Virus record (IMG/VR): IMGVR_UViG_3300015371_000100
Coordinates: 1-37,825 of that record
Length of the DNA stretch: 37,825 nucleotides
DNA from: a virus
Strand: one strand, 5' to 3'
Part shown: positions 16,128-25,547 of the stretch, one piece after another
Layout: each line of letters opens with the position of its first letter
How positions within the stretch are numbered: the stretch's first letter is position 1
The notes under the pieces: model-generated
What the model was told of the DNA's origin: nothing
Database searches by the model: none
What the model saw: only the letters and a program-made list of their open reading frames with translations
Program-made: the position numbers and the translations under genes

Positions 16128-16676
16128 ATGGACGCGAACTACCTCAACACGATCGCGGCCGACCTGCTGGACTCCGCGCTCGACGGCCTCGACATCACCC
16201 GCACCGGCATCGAGCCGCCCGCACGCCAGTACCGCGCGCACTCGCGCCCCGCGGTGGACATCTGCACCGAGACCGAGGGGCGCGGCCAGATCAGCGTGTA
16301 CCTCGACCCGTCGCGCGCGCTCACCTTCGCCACCTCGCCGGCGAGCACGCCCGGCCGGGCCACCTCCGCCGCGGTGCCGCACATGCAACTCGTCGCGCCC
16401 ATCGCGACCTTCGTCGTGGAGTGGTGGCGCTGCCATCCTGCGTTCGCCATCGGCGGGCAGATCCCGAGCGCGGACGACCTGGACGACGCGGCGACACTGC
16501 TCGGGCGTGACCTCTGGTGCGTGACCCAGCAGTTCCTCGCGGAGTGGAAGGCGGGCACGCTCATCAGCGTCGGCTGTCGCAGCATCGACATCGCGGCGGT
16601 CTCGGTGCTCGGCCCCCAGGGCGGCGCGGCGGGCTGGACCGTGAGCGTGCGCGCGGGCTGCTCCGATCCCCCGTAA
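16128..16676 (+). CDS. Tail terminator-like protein
   Basis: 182 residues, ATG directly after the previous TGA. It contains LLDSALDGLDITRTGIEPPARQYRAHSRPAVD, a central APIATFVVEWWRCHPAF segment, a helix DDLDDAATLLGRDLWCVTQQFLAEW and a final beta part ending VRAGCSDPP. Size and position, after the gp10-like connector and before the tail chaperones, match a tail terminator or head-tail stopper that caps the tail tube. No diagnostic motif is visible, so the call leans on gene order. Confidence 0.55.
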   Translation: MDANYLNTIAADLLDSALDGLDITRTGIEPPARQYRAHSRPAVDICTETEGRGQISVYLDPSRALTFATSPASTPGRATSAAVPHMQLVAPIATFVVEWWRCHPAFAIGGQIPSADDLDDAATLLGRDLWCVTQQFLAEWKAGTLISVGCRSIDIAAVSVLGPQGGAAGWTVSVRAGCSDPP

Positions 16677-16714
16677 CCTCGGGGCGTCAACTCGCACACC
16701 AGGAGGGCCAACCT

Positions 16715-17308
16715 GTGACGACACCCGAGATGCCCGACGCGGTCCCGCCGCCTGAGCCGCCCGTGGTGGAGACCCGCACCGACGACCTGCCGTTGGAGTT
16801 CGCGGACGAGGAGGTCATGTTCCGCAAGGACGGCACCGTCGTGTGGCGCGCCGGTGGTGTGCGCACGGTGCTGCGCCGCCCGAAGTTCAAGGAACTGCGC
16901 GTGCTGCATGAGGAGATCAACACACTGGCCGAGGAGTCACGCGTCGCGCGCGAGCCGCTCCAGACCCGTGTGCGCGAGATGAGCGACCCGCTCCAGGAGG
17001 CGATCCGCGCGCTCGACCCCGAGGACCCGCAGAACGGCGCGCGCATCATCGAGTTGAGCCAGGAACTGCGCGACGTGCAGACGAGTCCCGAGTTCCTCGA
17101 CCTGCAAGCCGCGCTCCGCAAGCAGCGCGACGAAGCCGACGACGCGCTCATGGAGTGGTTCGCGGAGTCGATCCTGCGGCGGCTCGGCCGTCCGGTGCCC
17201 CGCATCGAGGACGTGGGCGACCTGCCCGCGTGGTGTCTCGACTCTGCGTTCCAGCGCGACCTGCTCCAGCACTGGGCGTCGGTCCCTCGTCGCCCTGGCG
17301 TCGTCTAG
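16715..17308 (+). CDS. Tail assembly chaperone (G-type)
   Basis: 197 residues from GTG 16715, with CAGGAGG about 8 nt upstream. A Pro-rich start leads to FADEEVMFRKDGTVVWRAGG then VRTVLRRPKFKELRVLHEEIN. A long charged helical region and the closing DVGDLPAWCLDSAFQRDLLQHW follow. It sits just before the tape measure and is followed by an open -1 frame, the classic layout of tail chaperone gene pairs in which a programmed frameshift makes a G-T fusion. The product would help assemble the tail tube around the tape measure and not remain in the virion. Confidence 0.7.
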   Translation: MTTPEMPDAVPPPEPPVVETRTDDLPLEFADEEVMFRKDGTVVWRAGGVRTVLRRPKFKELRVLHEEINTLAEESRVAREPLQTRVREMSDPLQEAIRALDPEDPQNGARIIELSQELRDVQTSPEFLDLQAALRKQRDEADDALMEWFAESILRRLGRPVPRIEDVGDLPAWCLDSAFQRDLLQHWASVPRRPGVV

Positions 17309-17661
17309 ATCCGGGCGAGACACCAGGGGTCATACCTCCCGAGTACGCAGGCATCGAGTGGCTGTGGCCGTTCGCGGAGGTGATCCGCCTCGCCGCGCGC
17401 GTGCCCGGACTGCTGAGCGCGCTGGACGAGATGGAGCCGTGGGAGATCGCGGCCGCGCTCGGCGTGCACGAGCCTCCCTCGGACGAGGGGGGCGGGAGCG
17501 TACGCTCCGCACGTGGAACGGGCACGATCGCGAAGCGCATGGCCGCGGCCGCGGCAGGTCTCGCGGAACCCGAGCCGGAGCCACCTGACCCTGCCGTCGC
17601 GTCGTGGGCGGCGCAGTTCAACGCACTCGGAGGCGTAGGCGGTGGCGGAACTCCGGGGTGA
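17308..17661 (+). CDS. Tail assembly chaperone extension (T-type), probably reached by -1 frameshift
   Basis: The -1 frame relative to the preceding gene is open past its stop and encodes PPEYAGIEWLWPF ... RLAARVPGLLSALDEMEPWEIAAALGV, then a Gly/Ser and Pro/Glu-rich end, stopping at 17661 inside the tape measure start. The frame is formally open back to an ATG at 17155, but the earlier part reads like a shadow. No ribosome site fits the natural protein portion, so translation by frameshift near 17280-17305 is likely. No canonical slippery heptamer is evident; two CCCT sites (17284, 17293) would let a prolyl-tRNA slip. The start given marks the first codon after the upstream stop region. Confidence 0.6.
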   Translation, partial: DPGETPGVIPPEYAGIEWLWPFAEVIRLAARVPGLLSALDEMEPWEIAAALGVHEPPSDEGGGSVRSARGTGTIAKRMAAAAAGLAEPEPEPPDPAVASWAAQFNALGGVGGGGTPG

Positions 17662-20600
17662 CCTCAGCCTCGACACCTCCGATGCCGCATCCTCCATCGA
17701 GGCGCTGGAGCCGATCTTTGAGTCGGTCGGTGCCGGGTTCGCACAGGCACTGGTCGAGGCGCTCGACGTGCTCGGCGCGATCCCCGCCCCCGAGATCGAC
17801 ACCAGCCAGATCGACGCCGCGCTCGCGGACTCCGCGACGACGGGGGCCGAGGTGCTCGCGTCGAGCATCAGCGACGCGGCGACCGAGGGCGGCACCGCAG
17901 GGGCCGAGGCGGTGCAGGAGTCCCTCGCCGGGATCGAGGTCCCCGAGATCGACGTGCCCGTCACCGCGGACACCGATCCCGCGGTCGCGGAGATCCAGGC
18001 CATCGACGTCGAGCAGTTGACCCTGGAGGTCAACGCCGACACGACCGCGGCGCAGGACGACATCGAGCAACTCGGGGACAGCGCGGTCGGCTCGACCAGC
18101 GACATCGGCGGGCTGACCGGCGCGACGCAGGGCTTCCAGGCGGCCGGCGACCTCGCCACGGGATCGGCGGCAGGACTCGGTGGTGCCATCGGCGGCATGA
18201 GCGGGGCCGCGACCGCGGCGGTCGGCGCGGTCACCGTCACCGCGGGCGTGCTCAGCGTGTTCTTCAACGAGGCCGTGGACGCCGCGGGCGCGACGCAGCA
18301 GTGGAACGTCAGCCTCGGGGAGGCCGCACGGCGCGTCGAGAACATGCGCGACATCGAGGGGCTGAACTTCACCCTCGGGGAACTCGCGCTCACGCTCGGC
18401 TCCGACGACGACGCGCTCCGCAAGGTCGTGGCGCGGCTCTACCAGACCGCGACCGCGAGCGGCATCACGACCGACAAGTCCGCGCTGTACGTGGAGCAGT
18501 TGACCGCGCTCGCCGCGCGCGCGGTCGCGCTCAACCCCGCGCTCGGGACTGTGGACGAGGTGGTGGCGCGGCTGTCGAACGGCCTGGCGCGCGGCGGGCG
18601 CTTCGCTGCGAACTACGGCATCGCGCTCACCGCCGCGGAGATCCAGGCCCGCGCGCTCACCGACACCGGCAAGACGCAGGCGGCCGAACTGACCGTGGTC
18701 GAGAAGTCTATGGCGGGTGCGGAGATCGCCGCGGAGAAGTACGGGAAGGGTCTCAACGACGTCGTCGTCACCGGGTCGGAGAACGCGATCATCACGCAGC
18801 GGCGGCTGTCGCAGGCGTTCCGTGAGACCTTTGAGCGGCTCGGCGCGCCGCTGGTGGTCCCGATCTTCCAGATCCTGGAGGACTCCCGCCCCATCGTGGA
18901 GGACGTGGGGCGCATCTTCGCCGTGCTCGGCGCGACCGTGCTGCCCATCGTCATCGCCGCGCTGCTCGCGCTGGAGCCACCGCTGCGGCTCGTCGCGAAC
19001 ATCCTGGAGATCCTCCAGCCGATCCTGCCGTTCGTGCTCGGCCTGTTCCTCGCCTACGAGGCGCTCACGATCATCCCCGCGATCCTCACCGCGATCGCGA
19101 CCGCGTTCACCGCCATCTCGGTCGTCGCGCCCATCGCCGGGGGCGCGGCCGCGAGCGCGGCAGTCGGGATCGACGCCGCGGCGATCAGCACGACGGGTCT
19201 CGGCGCGGCGTTCCTCGCGGTCGCGGCTCCCGCGGCGATCCTCGGCGGCATCGCGGCGGGGACGCTGTTCCTGCTCGGCGCGTTTGGGGAGATCTCCTCG
19301 GGCGTGAACGTCGAACTCGCGGCCACCGGGGGGCACACGAAGCGGCTCACCGAGGACCTGAGCGCGCTCGGGGACATGCAGCGCAACGTGAACGCGCAGG
19401 CGGACCAGTACCGCGAGTCGCTCGGCATGGTGGGCGCGACCACGCAGGAGGTCGCGAACCGCTCGGGGTCCTCCGGGCTGGTCGCCGCGCTGTCGCTCGT
19501 CGATACGAAGTTCGAGAAGGTCGCGAACGACGCGGAGAAACTCGCTGCCGCGAACCCGGAGGCCGCGCAGTCGTTCCTGGAGATCGCGCGCAACGCCGAC
19601 ATCACGGGGGGACGCCTCGACCAACTCACCGAGGCGGTGGAGCGCGGCACGAAGGAGTACGACCGCCGCGTCAAGAAGCAGGCCGAGGCGCAGGTCGCGT
19701 CGGAGAACTTCCAGAACGCGGTCGCGGGCGAGGTCGACAAACTCCACGGCTCCACCGCGGCGACGCAGGAGGCGACCGACGCGTGGCAGCAGTACGTCGA
19801 CTCGCTGACCGCCACGGTGCCCACGGTCACGTCCACGTACCAGGCGGTGTTCCAGACCGCGCAGGACAACATCACGAACTTCGTCAACAACATCGGCAAG
19901 ACCCCGCCGCCTCCGATCCCCGCCCCCGACCCCGACGCGCTCATCGCGGGACTGCAAGCCGCGTTCCAGGCCGCGGAGGACTACACCGCCAACGTCCGCA
20001 CGCTGTTCGCGGGGCACTTCACCGAACTCGCGCGCACCGCGGTCGAGCAGGGTCCCGTCGAGGGCGCGGCGTTCGCGGACCTCTGGTCGCACGCCACCGA
20101 TGCGCAGAAGGCGGCCGCCGAGACCTGGCTGGAGAACCTCCGTCACCAGGGCGGCGTGCAGGCAGGGATCATCACCGACGAGTGGGCACCGCAACTCGCG
20201 GACGCGACCGACGCGGCCGCGGAGCGCGCCCGCGCCGCGTTCACTGAGCGGTGGGGTCTCGTCGTGTCGGACACCGGGGTCGTGTTCGACCAGGTGACCG
20301 GCGACATCGTGGGCTTCCAGCCGCAACTCGCGGACGCGGGCAAGCAGGCAGGGACCGCAGGAGCGACGGGCTACGGCGAGGGCATCGACCCGATCCCCGG
20401 CAAGACCGCCAACACGCTGCTCGACGCGCAGCACGCCTTCGGCGCGAGCGGCGTGCCCGGCGAGGCTGGCTCCACAGGTGGCTACGCGGCGTTCCTGTTC
20501 GGCGCGGGGTTCGCCAACTCGGCTCCCATCGCGGCCGCGATCCTCAACGACGTCGGCACGATCATCGACCAGAGCGCGTCGCCCCTCGGCTCCGCCGCGA

Positions 20601-21055
20601 ACATCGCCGGTCTCGCCATCGGCTCGCAACTCGGGTGGGGCATCTCGGCGGGGATCTCACCGTGGATCCGTCGTGTCGAGGACCAGTTGCAGGAACTCAT
20701 CAACAAGGCGCACGCCGCGGCCGCCGCGGAGGCCGAGGCGAAGTCGCCGTCGAAACTGTTCATGCGCCTCGGCTCCGACATTGGTGAAGGACTCGCGCTC
20801 GGCATCGAGTCGATGGCACCACGCATCACCGCCGCGCCCGCGATGGCAGTCACCGACGCGGCGCAGATCGGCGCGACCTCACGCTCGATGACGAGCACCT
20901 CCTCCAGCACGCAGGTCACCTTCGACATCGACGTGCACGGGGTCGCGGACCCAACCGTGGCGCGCCAGGTCGGGCAGCAGATCGGGGAGGGCGCGATCGA
21001 CGCGCTCGCCCGGCGCGGGGTCGTCGTCGCGGCCCGGATGCAACGGAGCGGCTGA
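17642..21055 (+). CDS. Tape measure protein
   Basis: 1137 residues from GTG 17642, overlapping the chaperone extension by 20 nt. It is the longest gene here and lies right after the tail chaperones, the expected place. It is rich in Ala and helical. Hydrophobic stretches occur at about residues 178-210 (GGAIGGMSGAATAAVGAVTV) and about 421-555 (LPIVIAALLALEPP, ILPFVLGLFLAYEAL, AIATAFTAISVVAPIAGGAA). A Pro linker (PPPPIPAPDPD) lies near 755, and the C-terminus has the SPSKLFMRLGSDIGEGLALGI motif common to tape measure proteins. By the usual ~0.15 nm per residue rule the tail would be about 170 nm. Confidence 0.88.
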   Translation: MAELRGDLSLDTSDAASSIEALEPIFESVGAGFAQALVEALDVLGAIPAPEIDTSQIDAALADSATTGAEVLASSISDAATEGGTAGAEAVQESLAGIEVPEIDVPVTADTDPAVAEIQAIDVEQLTLEVNADTTAAQDDIEQLGDSAVGSTSDIGGLTGATQGFQAAGDLATGSAAGLGGAIGGMSGAATAAVGAVTVTAGVLSVFFNEAVDAAGATQQWNVSLGEAARRVENMRDIEGLNFTLGELALTLGSDDDALRKVVARLYQTATASGITTDKSALYVEQLTALAARAVALNPALGTVDEVVARLSNGLARGGRFAANYGIALTAAEIQARALTDTGKTQAAELTVVEKSMAGAEIAAEKYGKGLNDVVVTGSENAIITQRRLSQAFRETFERLGAPLVVPIFQILEDSRPIVEDVGRIFAVLGATVLPIVIAALLALEPPLRLVANILEILQPILPFVLGLFLAYEALTIIPAILTAIATAFTAISVVAPIAGGAAASAAVGIDAAAISTTGLGAAFLAVAAPAAILGGIAAGTLFLLGAFGEISSGVNVELAATGGHTKRLTEDLSALGDMQRNVNAQADQYRESLGMVGATTQEVANRSGSSGLVAALSLVDTKFEKVANDAEKLAAANPEAAQSFLEIARNADITGGRLDQLTEAVERGTKEYDRRVKKQAEAQVASENFQNAVAGEVDKLHGSTAATQEATDAWQQYVDSLTATVPTVTSTYQAVFQTAQDNITNFVNNIGKTPPPPIPAPDPDALIAGLQAAFQAAEDYTANVRTLFAGHFTELARTAVEQGPVEGAAFADLWSHATDAQKAAAETWLENLRHQGGVQAGIITDEWAPQLADATDAAAERARAAFTERWGLVVSDTGVVFDQVTGDIVGFQPQLADAGKQAGTAGATGYGEGIDPIPGKTANTLLDAQHAFGASGVPGEAGSTGGYAAFLFGAGFANSAPIAAAILNDVGTIIDQSASPLGSAANIAGLAIGSQLGWGISAGISPWIRRVEDQLQELINKAHAAAAAEAEAKSPSKLFMRLGSDIGEGLALGIESMAPRITAAPAMAVTDAAQIGATSRSMTSTSSSTQVTFDIDVHGVADPTVARQVGQQIGEGAIDALARRGVVVAARMQRSG

Positions 21056-21056
21056 G

Positions 21057-23354
21057 ATGGCGAACTGGAACCCCAACGCGACCGCGACGAAGGGGCTGGA
21101 GTGGTTCCCGACGTACGCGGGCGCGCAGGTGATCGGGTCGAACCAGGACGTGGTGTGCGAGTCCATCGTGCAGTCGGTCGCCCAGGCTGCCCCGTCGCTG
21201 CGTGTCGGCCTCGGCACCATCGGCGCGCGCAAGGGCCTGTACGCGGTGGAGGTGTACGACAACGAGTCCGCTGTCGCCGCGGGCTACGCGTACACGTTCT
21301 TCTTCCCGAACGAGGACGTGAGCCGCACCGCGGGTCTCGGCGGGCCGACGTGGGTCGAGGACGACGGCACCACCACCAACATCTACGACCAACTCGGGAA
21401 CATGTACTCGCAGGCGAACTACATCCGCCTCGCCTCGCCCGGCTCCGACGTCTACACGGGGCGCTTCGCGACCGGCACCGCGATGACCGGCAAGCGCGTC
21501 GTGTCCATCGGCATCCTCGCGCGCCCGCTCATCATCGGCGCGGCGCTCATGTCACTCGGCCTCGTCATCGGCGGCGTGCGCTACACCGCGTGGTCGAACC
21601 TCAACGGCTACGACGGGAACCAACTGATCTTCTTCCGGTGGCTCTACAACCCGGCGACCGGGCTGCCGTGGACGGTCGCGGACGCCAACTCGTTCGACAC
21701 GACCAACGGGTTCTTCGTGGACGGCGGCATGTACGCCGACCAGTACCTCGCGCTCTACGGCCTCGGCATGTCCATCGACTACGTGGACGAGAACCGCCTC
21801 GCCATCGGCGTGCTCGATGACCGCGCCGATGGACTCGCGGCGAACAACTGGAACACCGTCACGCTCACGACCCCGACCGGTGGTGCGTGGACGAAGGACG
21901 GCACCGGCCGACACCTGGTGCTGATCCACCGCGTCAACAACCGCGGCTCGATCACCGTGCCGTACCTGAGCGACGGCAGCGACGGCGCGCTGCGCTCCCC
22001 GCCCGTGGCGACGGGGTTCTTCCCGTCCCTCGACCCGCTGTACGGCTACGTCACCGCGATGGGCGCGCCCTCCTCGCGCGTCTACCCGGTCGAGTTCCAG
22101 ACCACAGGGCCGACCGACTCGGTCGACGGGCAGCCGTACCACTCTCAGATCGAGGCGCGCGTGTACGGCGCGCAGCGCGCCGAGCAGGAGATGAGCGACT
22201 TCGCGGCGACGAACTACGGCGTCGTGCGCGCGGCGGTGAAGCCGAACGGGGCGCTCACCGACCTGGAGATCACGATGCACAAGCGGTCGGACTCCTCGCA
22301 GGTCGGCGGGGCGTTCCTGCTCACGGCCGCCGCGGCTGCCGCGCTCCCCGACGCGGGCAACGGCTGGAAGGTCCTCCGGGCGCAGATCGGCCCGCCGTCC
22401 GCGGGTCTGGCTCCCGCGACGCAGTACTACTTCCAACTGCGCGCGCCGGGCGAGGCGGGCACCGGCACGCGCTACTGGTCGGTGCTCGCGCTCGACACGC
22501 TGAACGCGGGCAACGTCGCGTCGTTCGGGAGCACCACCGACCGCGCGGTGGTCAACAACGTGGAGGCCGACCGGTACGAGATCCCCGCCACCATCGCGAC
22601 CGTCCCGACCGCGCTCACCGGCGTCAGCGCGTTCACGTCCACGCAGACCGTCACGTCCTCAGTGTGCGGGGCCACGCTCATCCCGCGCACGACAGTGGTG
22701 TGGAACCCGTCCGCGCTCGGCGGCTCCTTCGCCCGGTACGAGATCGAGCGGTCCGAGGCGGGTGGCGCGTGGTCCAGCGTCGCCCGCGTCACCGCGGAGG
22801 GCCTGAACTCGTTCGTGGACTACGAGGTCTCGCTCGGCCTCCAGGCGTGCTACCGGCTGCGGGTGGTCCGCACCGATGGCGCGGTGTCGGACTGGTCCTC
22901 CTCGGTGTGCGCGACGAAGGCGGCGCTCGGGGACTGCGTGCTGTACCTGGTGAGCAACTACCGGCCCGCGCTCAACATGGTCCTCGACTACGACCCCGAC
23001 GTGTCGTACGACTTCCTGGAGGCCGACGAGCAGGTGGTGCACGCCATCTATGGGCAGGACGACTCGCTCGCGTTCCAGCCCATCGAGCAGCGCGGCACCC
23101 GTGCGATCTACGCGGTGACCCTCGCCTTCGACGGGCACGGCACCGTGGGGACGCGCGCCACTGTGTTCGCCGGGCTGCGCGCGCTGGCGACCGCGGCGAT
23201 CCCGTACGTGTGCATCCTCGACTCGCTCGGCAACCGCTTCTACGGCACTGCCCGCGTCGCGTCCGGTGACACGTCCTGGCCGTCACGGACCCACACCGCG
23301 CCGCTGGAGGTCACCTCGGTGCGGCACGACTTCGTGCTGTCCGTGAGTGCCTGA
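21057..23354 (+). CDS. Minor tail protein (distal tail) with FN3-like domain
   Basis: 765 residues, ATG one base after the tape measure stop. The N-terminal half (about 1-340) is beta-rich with lectin-like patches (GVRYTAWSNLNGYDGNQLIF, GGAWTKDGTGRHLVLIHRVN). Residues about 541-620 look like fibronectin III (TTVVWNPSALGGSFARYEIE, SFVDYEVSLGLQACYRLRVV, WSSSVCATK). The C-terminal ~130 residues (SYDFLEADEQVVHAIYGQDD, TVFAGLRALATAAIPYVCIL) resemble the end domain of actinophage minor tail proteins. Its position just after the tape measure suggests a distal tail or tip protein. Confidence 0.65.
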   Translation: MANWNPNATATKGLEWFPTYAGAQVIGSNQDVVCESIVQSVAQAAPSLRVGLGTIGARKGLYAVEVYDNESAVAAGYAYTFFFPNEDVSRTAGLGGPTWVEDDGTTTNIYDQLGNMYSQANYIRLASPGSDVYTGRFATGTAMTGKRVVSIGILARPLIIGAALMSLGLVIGGVRYTAWSNLNGYDGNQLIFFRWLYNPATGLPWTVADANSFDTTNGFFVDGGMYADQYLALYGLGMSIDYVDENRLAIGVLDDRADGLAANNWNTVTLTTPTGGAWTKDGTGRHLVLIHRVNNRGSITVPYLSDGSDGALRSPPVATGFFPSLDPLYGYVTAMGAPSSRVYPVEFQTTGPTDSVDGQPYHSQIEARVYGAQRAEQEMSDFAATNYGVVRAAVKPNGALTDLEITMHKRSDSSQVGGAFLLTAAAAAALPDAGNGWKVLRAQIGPPSAGLAPATQYYFQLRAPGEAGTGTRYWSVLALDTLNAGNVASFGSTTDRAVVNNVEADRYEIPATIATVPTALTGVSAFTSTQTVTSSVCGATLIPRTTVVWNPSALGGSFARYEIERSEAGGAWSSVARVTAEGLNSFVDYEVSLGLQACYRLRVVRTDGAVSDWSSSVCATKAALGDCVLYLVSNYRPALNMVLDYDPDVSYDFLEADEQVVHAIYGQDDSLAFQPIEQRGTRAIYAVTLAFDGHGTVGTRATVFAGLRALATAAIPYVCILDSLGNRFYGTARVASGDTSWPSRTHTAPLEVTSVRHDFVLSVSA

Positions 23355-24604
23355 TGGTCAACGTCAACGCTGGACTCGCGGCGCGCACGCACGCGGCCAA
23401 CGCCCCCTCGCCGCTGATCCAGGACCCGTTCGCCCGCCCCGTCGCGGGAGCCACCGCGTACAGCCCGACGATCATCACGACCGAGTCCCTCCCGCTGCCC
23501 GGCGCGCCGACCGCGGACGAGTACTTCGCCGGGCGCGTCGGACGCCGCGTCGAGGCCATCCGCTTCGACGTGCTGGACCGCGACCGCAACCCGCTCGGCA
23601 CGCTCGCCGTCGACCGCGATACAAGTCCCCGTATCACCAACGACGTGAGCCGCTCGCTGCGCCGCCAGGTGGAGGGCCTGCACGTGCTGCCACGCCCGGT
23701 CGGGGACCAGGACCCCACCCGCTTCTACGCCGACGAGTTGGACACGCTCACGATGCGGGTCAAGCCGTGGTGGATCGTGTCGGGCCTCACGACGCCGTTC
23801 CCGCTCGGGGTGTTCGTGCTCGCGGACGACAACGCGGAGGTGTACTCCTGGGGTGAGCCGCGCTCGATGTCGGGCGTGGACTACTGCCACACGCTCGCCC
23901 AGCCCCTCTCGCAGAACGTCGGGTACCCCGCGGGCTGGCTCATCACCGACGCGCTGCGCACCGAGGCCGACCGGTGGGGCATCGGTGGCAGCGAGCGGGT
24001 GATCGACTCCTCCGCGACGCGGATCTCGGAGCCGGTGGCGTGGGCAGCCGGGCGTGACACCGGCCTCAAGGTCATGGAGTCGCTCTGCGCGCTGGCCGGG
24101 TTCTTCCCGCCGTACTTCGACAACAACGGGCTGCTCCGCTGCGTGCACGCCACCGACCTGGCGACCGCACAGCCCGCGTACACCTACGGCTACGGCGTCG
24201 GCGCGGTCCTCGCCGGGAGCATCCTGCGCTCCTCCGACATCCTCGACGCGCCGAACCGCTACGTCGCCATCGACACCTCCGCGCAGAAGGGTCCGGTGGT
24301 GGGGATCTACGACGTGCCGGCGAGCGCGCCCCACTCGTACGCACACCGCGGGTTCTTCGTGGTGCGCACCGTGGAGTTGCAGGGACTGGAGAGCCAGGAG
24401 GCGGCGACGGCTGCGGCAGCCGCGGCAGCCGCGTCGGACTCGGCCACCTACTCCTGGCTCGCCTTCGACACGCCACCCGACCCGCGCCACGACACGTTCG
24501 ACGTGCTCTCGTTCGACGGCGTGAACTACCGCCAGCAGGGCTGGAGCCTGGAGTGCAAGGCAGGCGGGACGCACAGCCACGACTGCCGCGGGACGTACCA
24601 GTGA
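23354..24604 (+). CDS. Minor tail protein, putative baseplate hub type
   Basis: 416 residues; the ATG at 23354 shares its A with the previous TGA. The body follows a tail-hub-like pattern: VEAIRFDVLDRDRNPLGTLA, ITNDVSRSLRRQVEGLHVLP, TLTMRVKPWWIVSGLTTPFPLGVFVL, KVMESLCALAGFFPPYFDNNGLLRC, then a final Ala-rich helix and YSWLAFDTPPDPRHDTFDVL. I associate this with phage tail tip or hub proteins. The N-terminus has VAGATAYSPTIITTE, strikingly like the AYDATV repeat of the fibre-like genes. Placed second after the tape measure, as expected for a hub. Confidence 0.6.
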   Translation: MVNVNAGLAARTHAANAPSPLIQDPFARPVAGATAYSPTIITTESLPLPGAPTADEYFAGRVGRRVEAIRFDVLDRDRNPLGTLAVDRDTSPRITNDVSRSLRRQVEGLHVLPRPVGDQDPTRFYADELDTLTMRVKPWWIVSGLTTPFPLGVFVLADDNAEVYSWGEPRSMSGVDYCHTLAQPLSQNVGYPAGWLITDALRTEADRWGIGGSERVIDSSATRISEPVAWAAGRDTGLKVMESLCALAGFFPPYFDNNGLLRCVHATDLATAQPAYTYGYGVGAVLAGSILRSSDILDAPNRYVAIDTSAQKGPVVGIYDVPASAPHSYAHRGFFVVRTVELQGLESQEAATAAAAAAAASDSATYSWLAFDTPPDPRHDTFDVLSFDGVNYRQQGWSLECKAGGTHSHDCRGTYQ

Positions 24605-24906
24605 ACGCGGACGAGGTGCGCCTGGTCACTGACATCGCGGCGCGGGTCGCCCGCGAGGTGCTGCGCGACGCACGCTGGTCCATGCCGATCCTGCGGCCCG
24701 CGTCGGTGGACCATTACAACGACGACGGCACCGGGACCTGGCGGACTGCGGTCGTGCGGTGCGACGGCGACACCGACTTTCTCGAGGTCGTCAACGGGCT
24801 GCCGGTGGCGTACCCGCAGGGGACGCGGGTGCTCATCTGTTTCCAGCCGCCGCACGGGGTATTCCTCACGAACACGATCGGTGTGCCCCCGGATATCGGA
24901 GCGTGA
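24601..24906 (+). CDS. Small OB-fold-like tail protein
   Basis: 101 residues from GTG 24601 in a GTGA overlap. A short helical start is followed by beta strands: MPILRPASVDHYNDDGTGTW, TAVVRCDGDTDFLEVVNGLP, GTRVLICFQPPHGVFLTNTI. The pattern of five short strands with a G-x-RVLI...PPHG ending is what small OB-fold tail-tip proteins look like. Probably part of the tail tip; function inferred from fold pattern and position. Confidence 0.5.
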   Translation: MNADEVRLVTDIAARVAREVLRDARWSMPILRPASVDHYNDDGTGTWRTAVVRCDGDTDFLEVVNGLPVAYPQGTRVLICFQPPHGVFLTNTIGVPPDIGA

Positions 24907-24910
24907 GTGC

Positions 24911-25168
24911 GTGCAGTTCCCCGCCCAGTGGATCGCCGGTGGCTCGGCAGTCGCGCTGCTGTCGTGCGCGGGGGTGCTCACATGGCGGCTGTTCCGGCTG
25001 CTGAACGCGCAACTCGACCGCGACCGCAACCTGCACATCGCCAACACCCGATGCGAGCACCGGCTCTCGATCCTCGTCCAGGTCGCGCAGGAGCACGGGT
25101 GGCAGATCCCCGCCGAGTTCTGGGCAGACGAGGAAAGGTCGTCCCATGACGACAGCCACGCCCCCTGA
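24911..25168 (+). CDS. Small single-span membrane protein in the lysis region
   Basis: 85 residues from GTG 24911, with GGAG about 9 nt upstream. The frame is open further upstream without a better start. There is one hydrophobic segment at about residues 8-26 (WIAGGSAVALLSCAGVLTW), followed by a charged helical part (RLFRLLNAQLDRDRN) and a His/Glu-rich tail. It overlaps the next gene by 23 nt. Short membrane-anchored proteins before endolysins are often holin or spanin-like partners, but no specific family is recognised. Confidence 0.6.
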   Translation: MQFPAQWIAGGSAVALLSCAGVLTWRLFRLLNAQLDRDRNLHIANTRCEHRLSILVQVAQEHGWQIPAEFWADEERSSHDDSHAP

Positions 25169-25547
25169 GTTGCGGTTCGTCAAGACGATGGTGTGGCTCG
25201 GCGTGGTCGCCTGGCTGCTCATCCTGCTGCTCGTCGGCGCGGTGTACCTCACCGCCCGTGACACGCAGGACGCGTCCGACGTGACCCGCAACGCCATCGT
25301 CATCAACCGGGGACTGATCCGCGAGAACAACCGCCTCATCAAGGCCCACGTCGCGGAGGAGACCGAGCGTGTGACGTGCTCGGACCGGGTGCAGTCGAAC
25401 CTGGAGGTCGAGTGGCGCAAGGCCGTCAACACCGTGCTGGAGCACTACGTGCGGGGGGACGTGGCCGGGGCGGTGCAGGCGCTGCCGATGCTCGACGTGG
25501 CGGCCAACATCGACATCGCGAAGGCGATCACCGACGAATGCGGGTGA
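25146..25547 (+). CDS. Membrane-anchored protein in the lysis region
   Basis: 133 residues from ATG 25146, with GAGGAAAGG upstream. One strong membrane span lies at about residues 15-36 (MVWLGVVAWLLILLLVGAVY), preceded by a short N-terminus. The remaining ~95 residues are polar and helical (RNAIVINRGLIRENNRLIKA, VEWRKAVNTVLEHYVRGDV) and probably outside the membrane. With one span and a helical soluble domain it could be a spanin-like or antiholin-like factor. No family recognised. Confidence 0.6.
   Translation: MTTATPPELRFVKTMVWLGVVAWLLILLLVGAVYLTARDTQDASDVTRNAIVINRGLIRENNRLIKAHVAEETERVTCSDRVQSNLEVEWRKAVNTVLEHYVRGDVAGAVQALPMLDVAANIDIAKAITDECG

Noticed and set aside
17618-20629. 1003-codon open frame on the minus strand across the tape measure gene
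   Set aside because: High-GC shadow of the real gene: Arg/Gly/Asp-rich, no ribosome site and no domains. Other long minus-strand frames (4180-6291, 8844-10820, 10842-12671) are rejected for the same reason.
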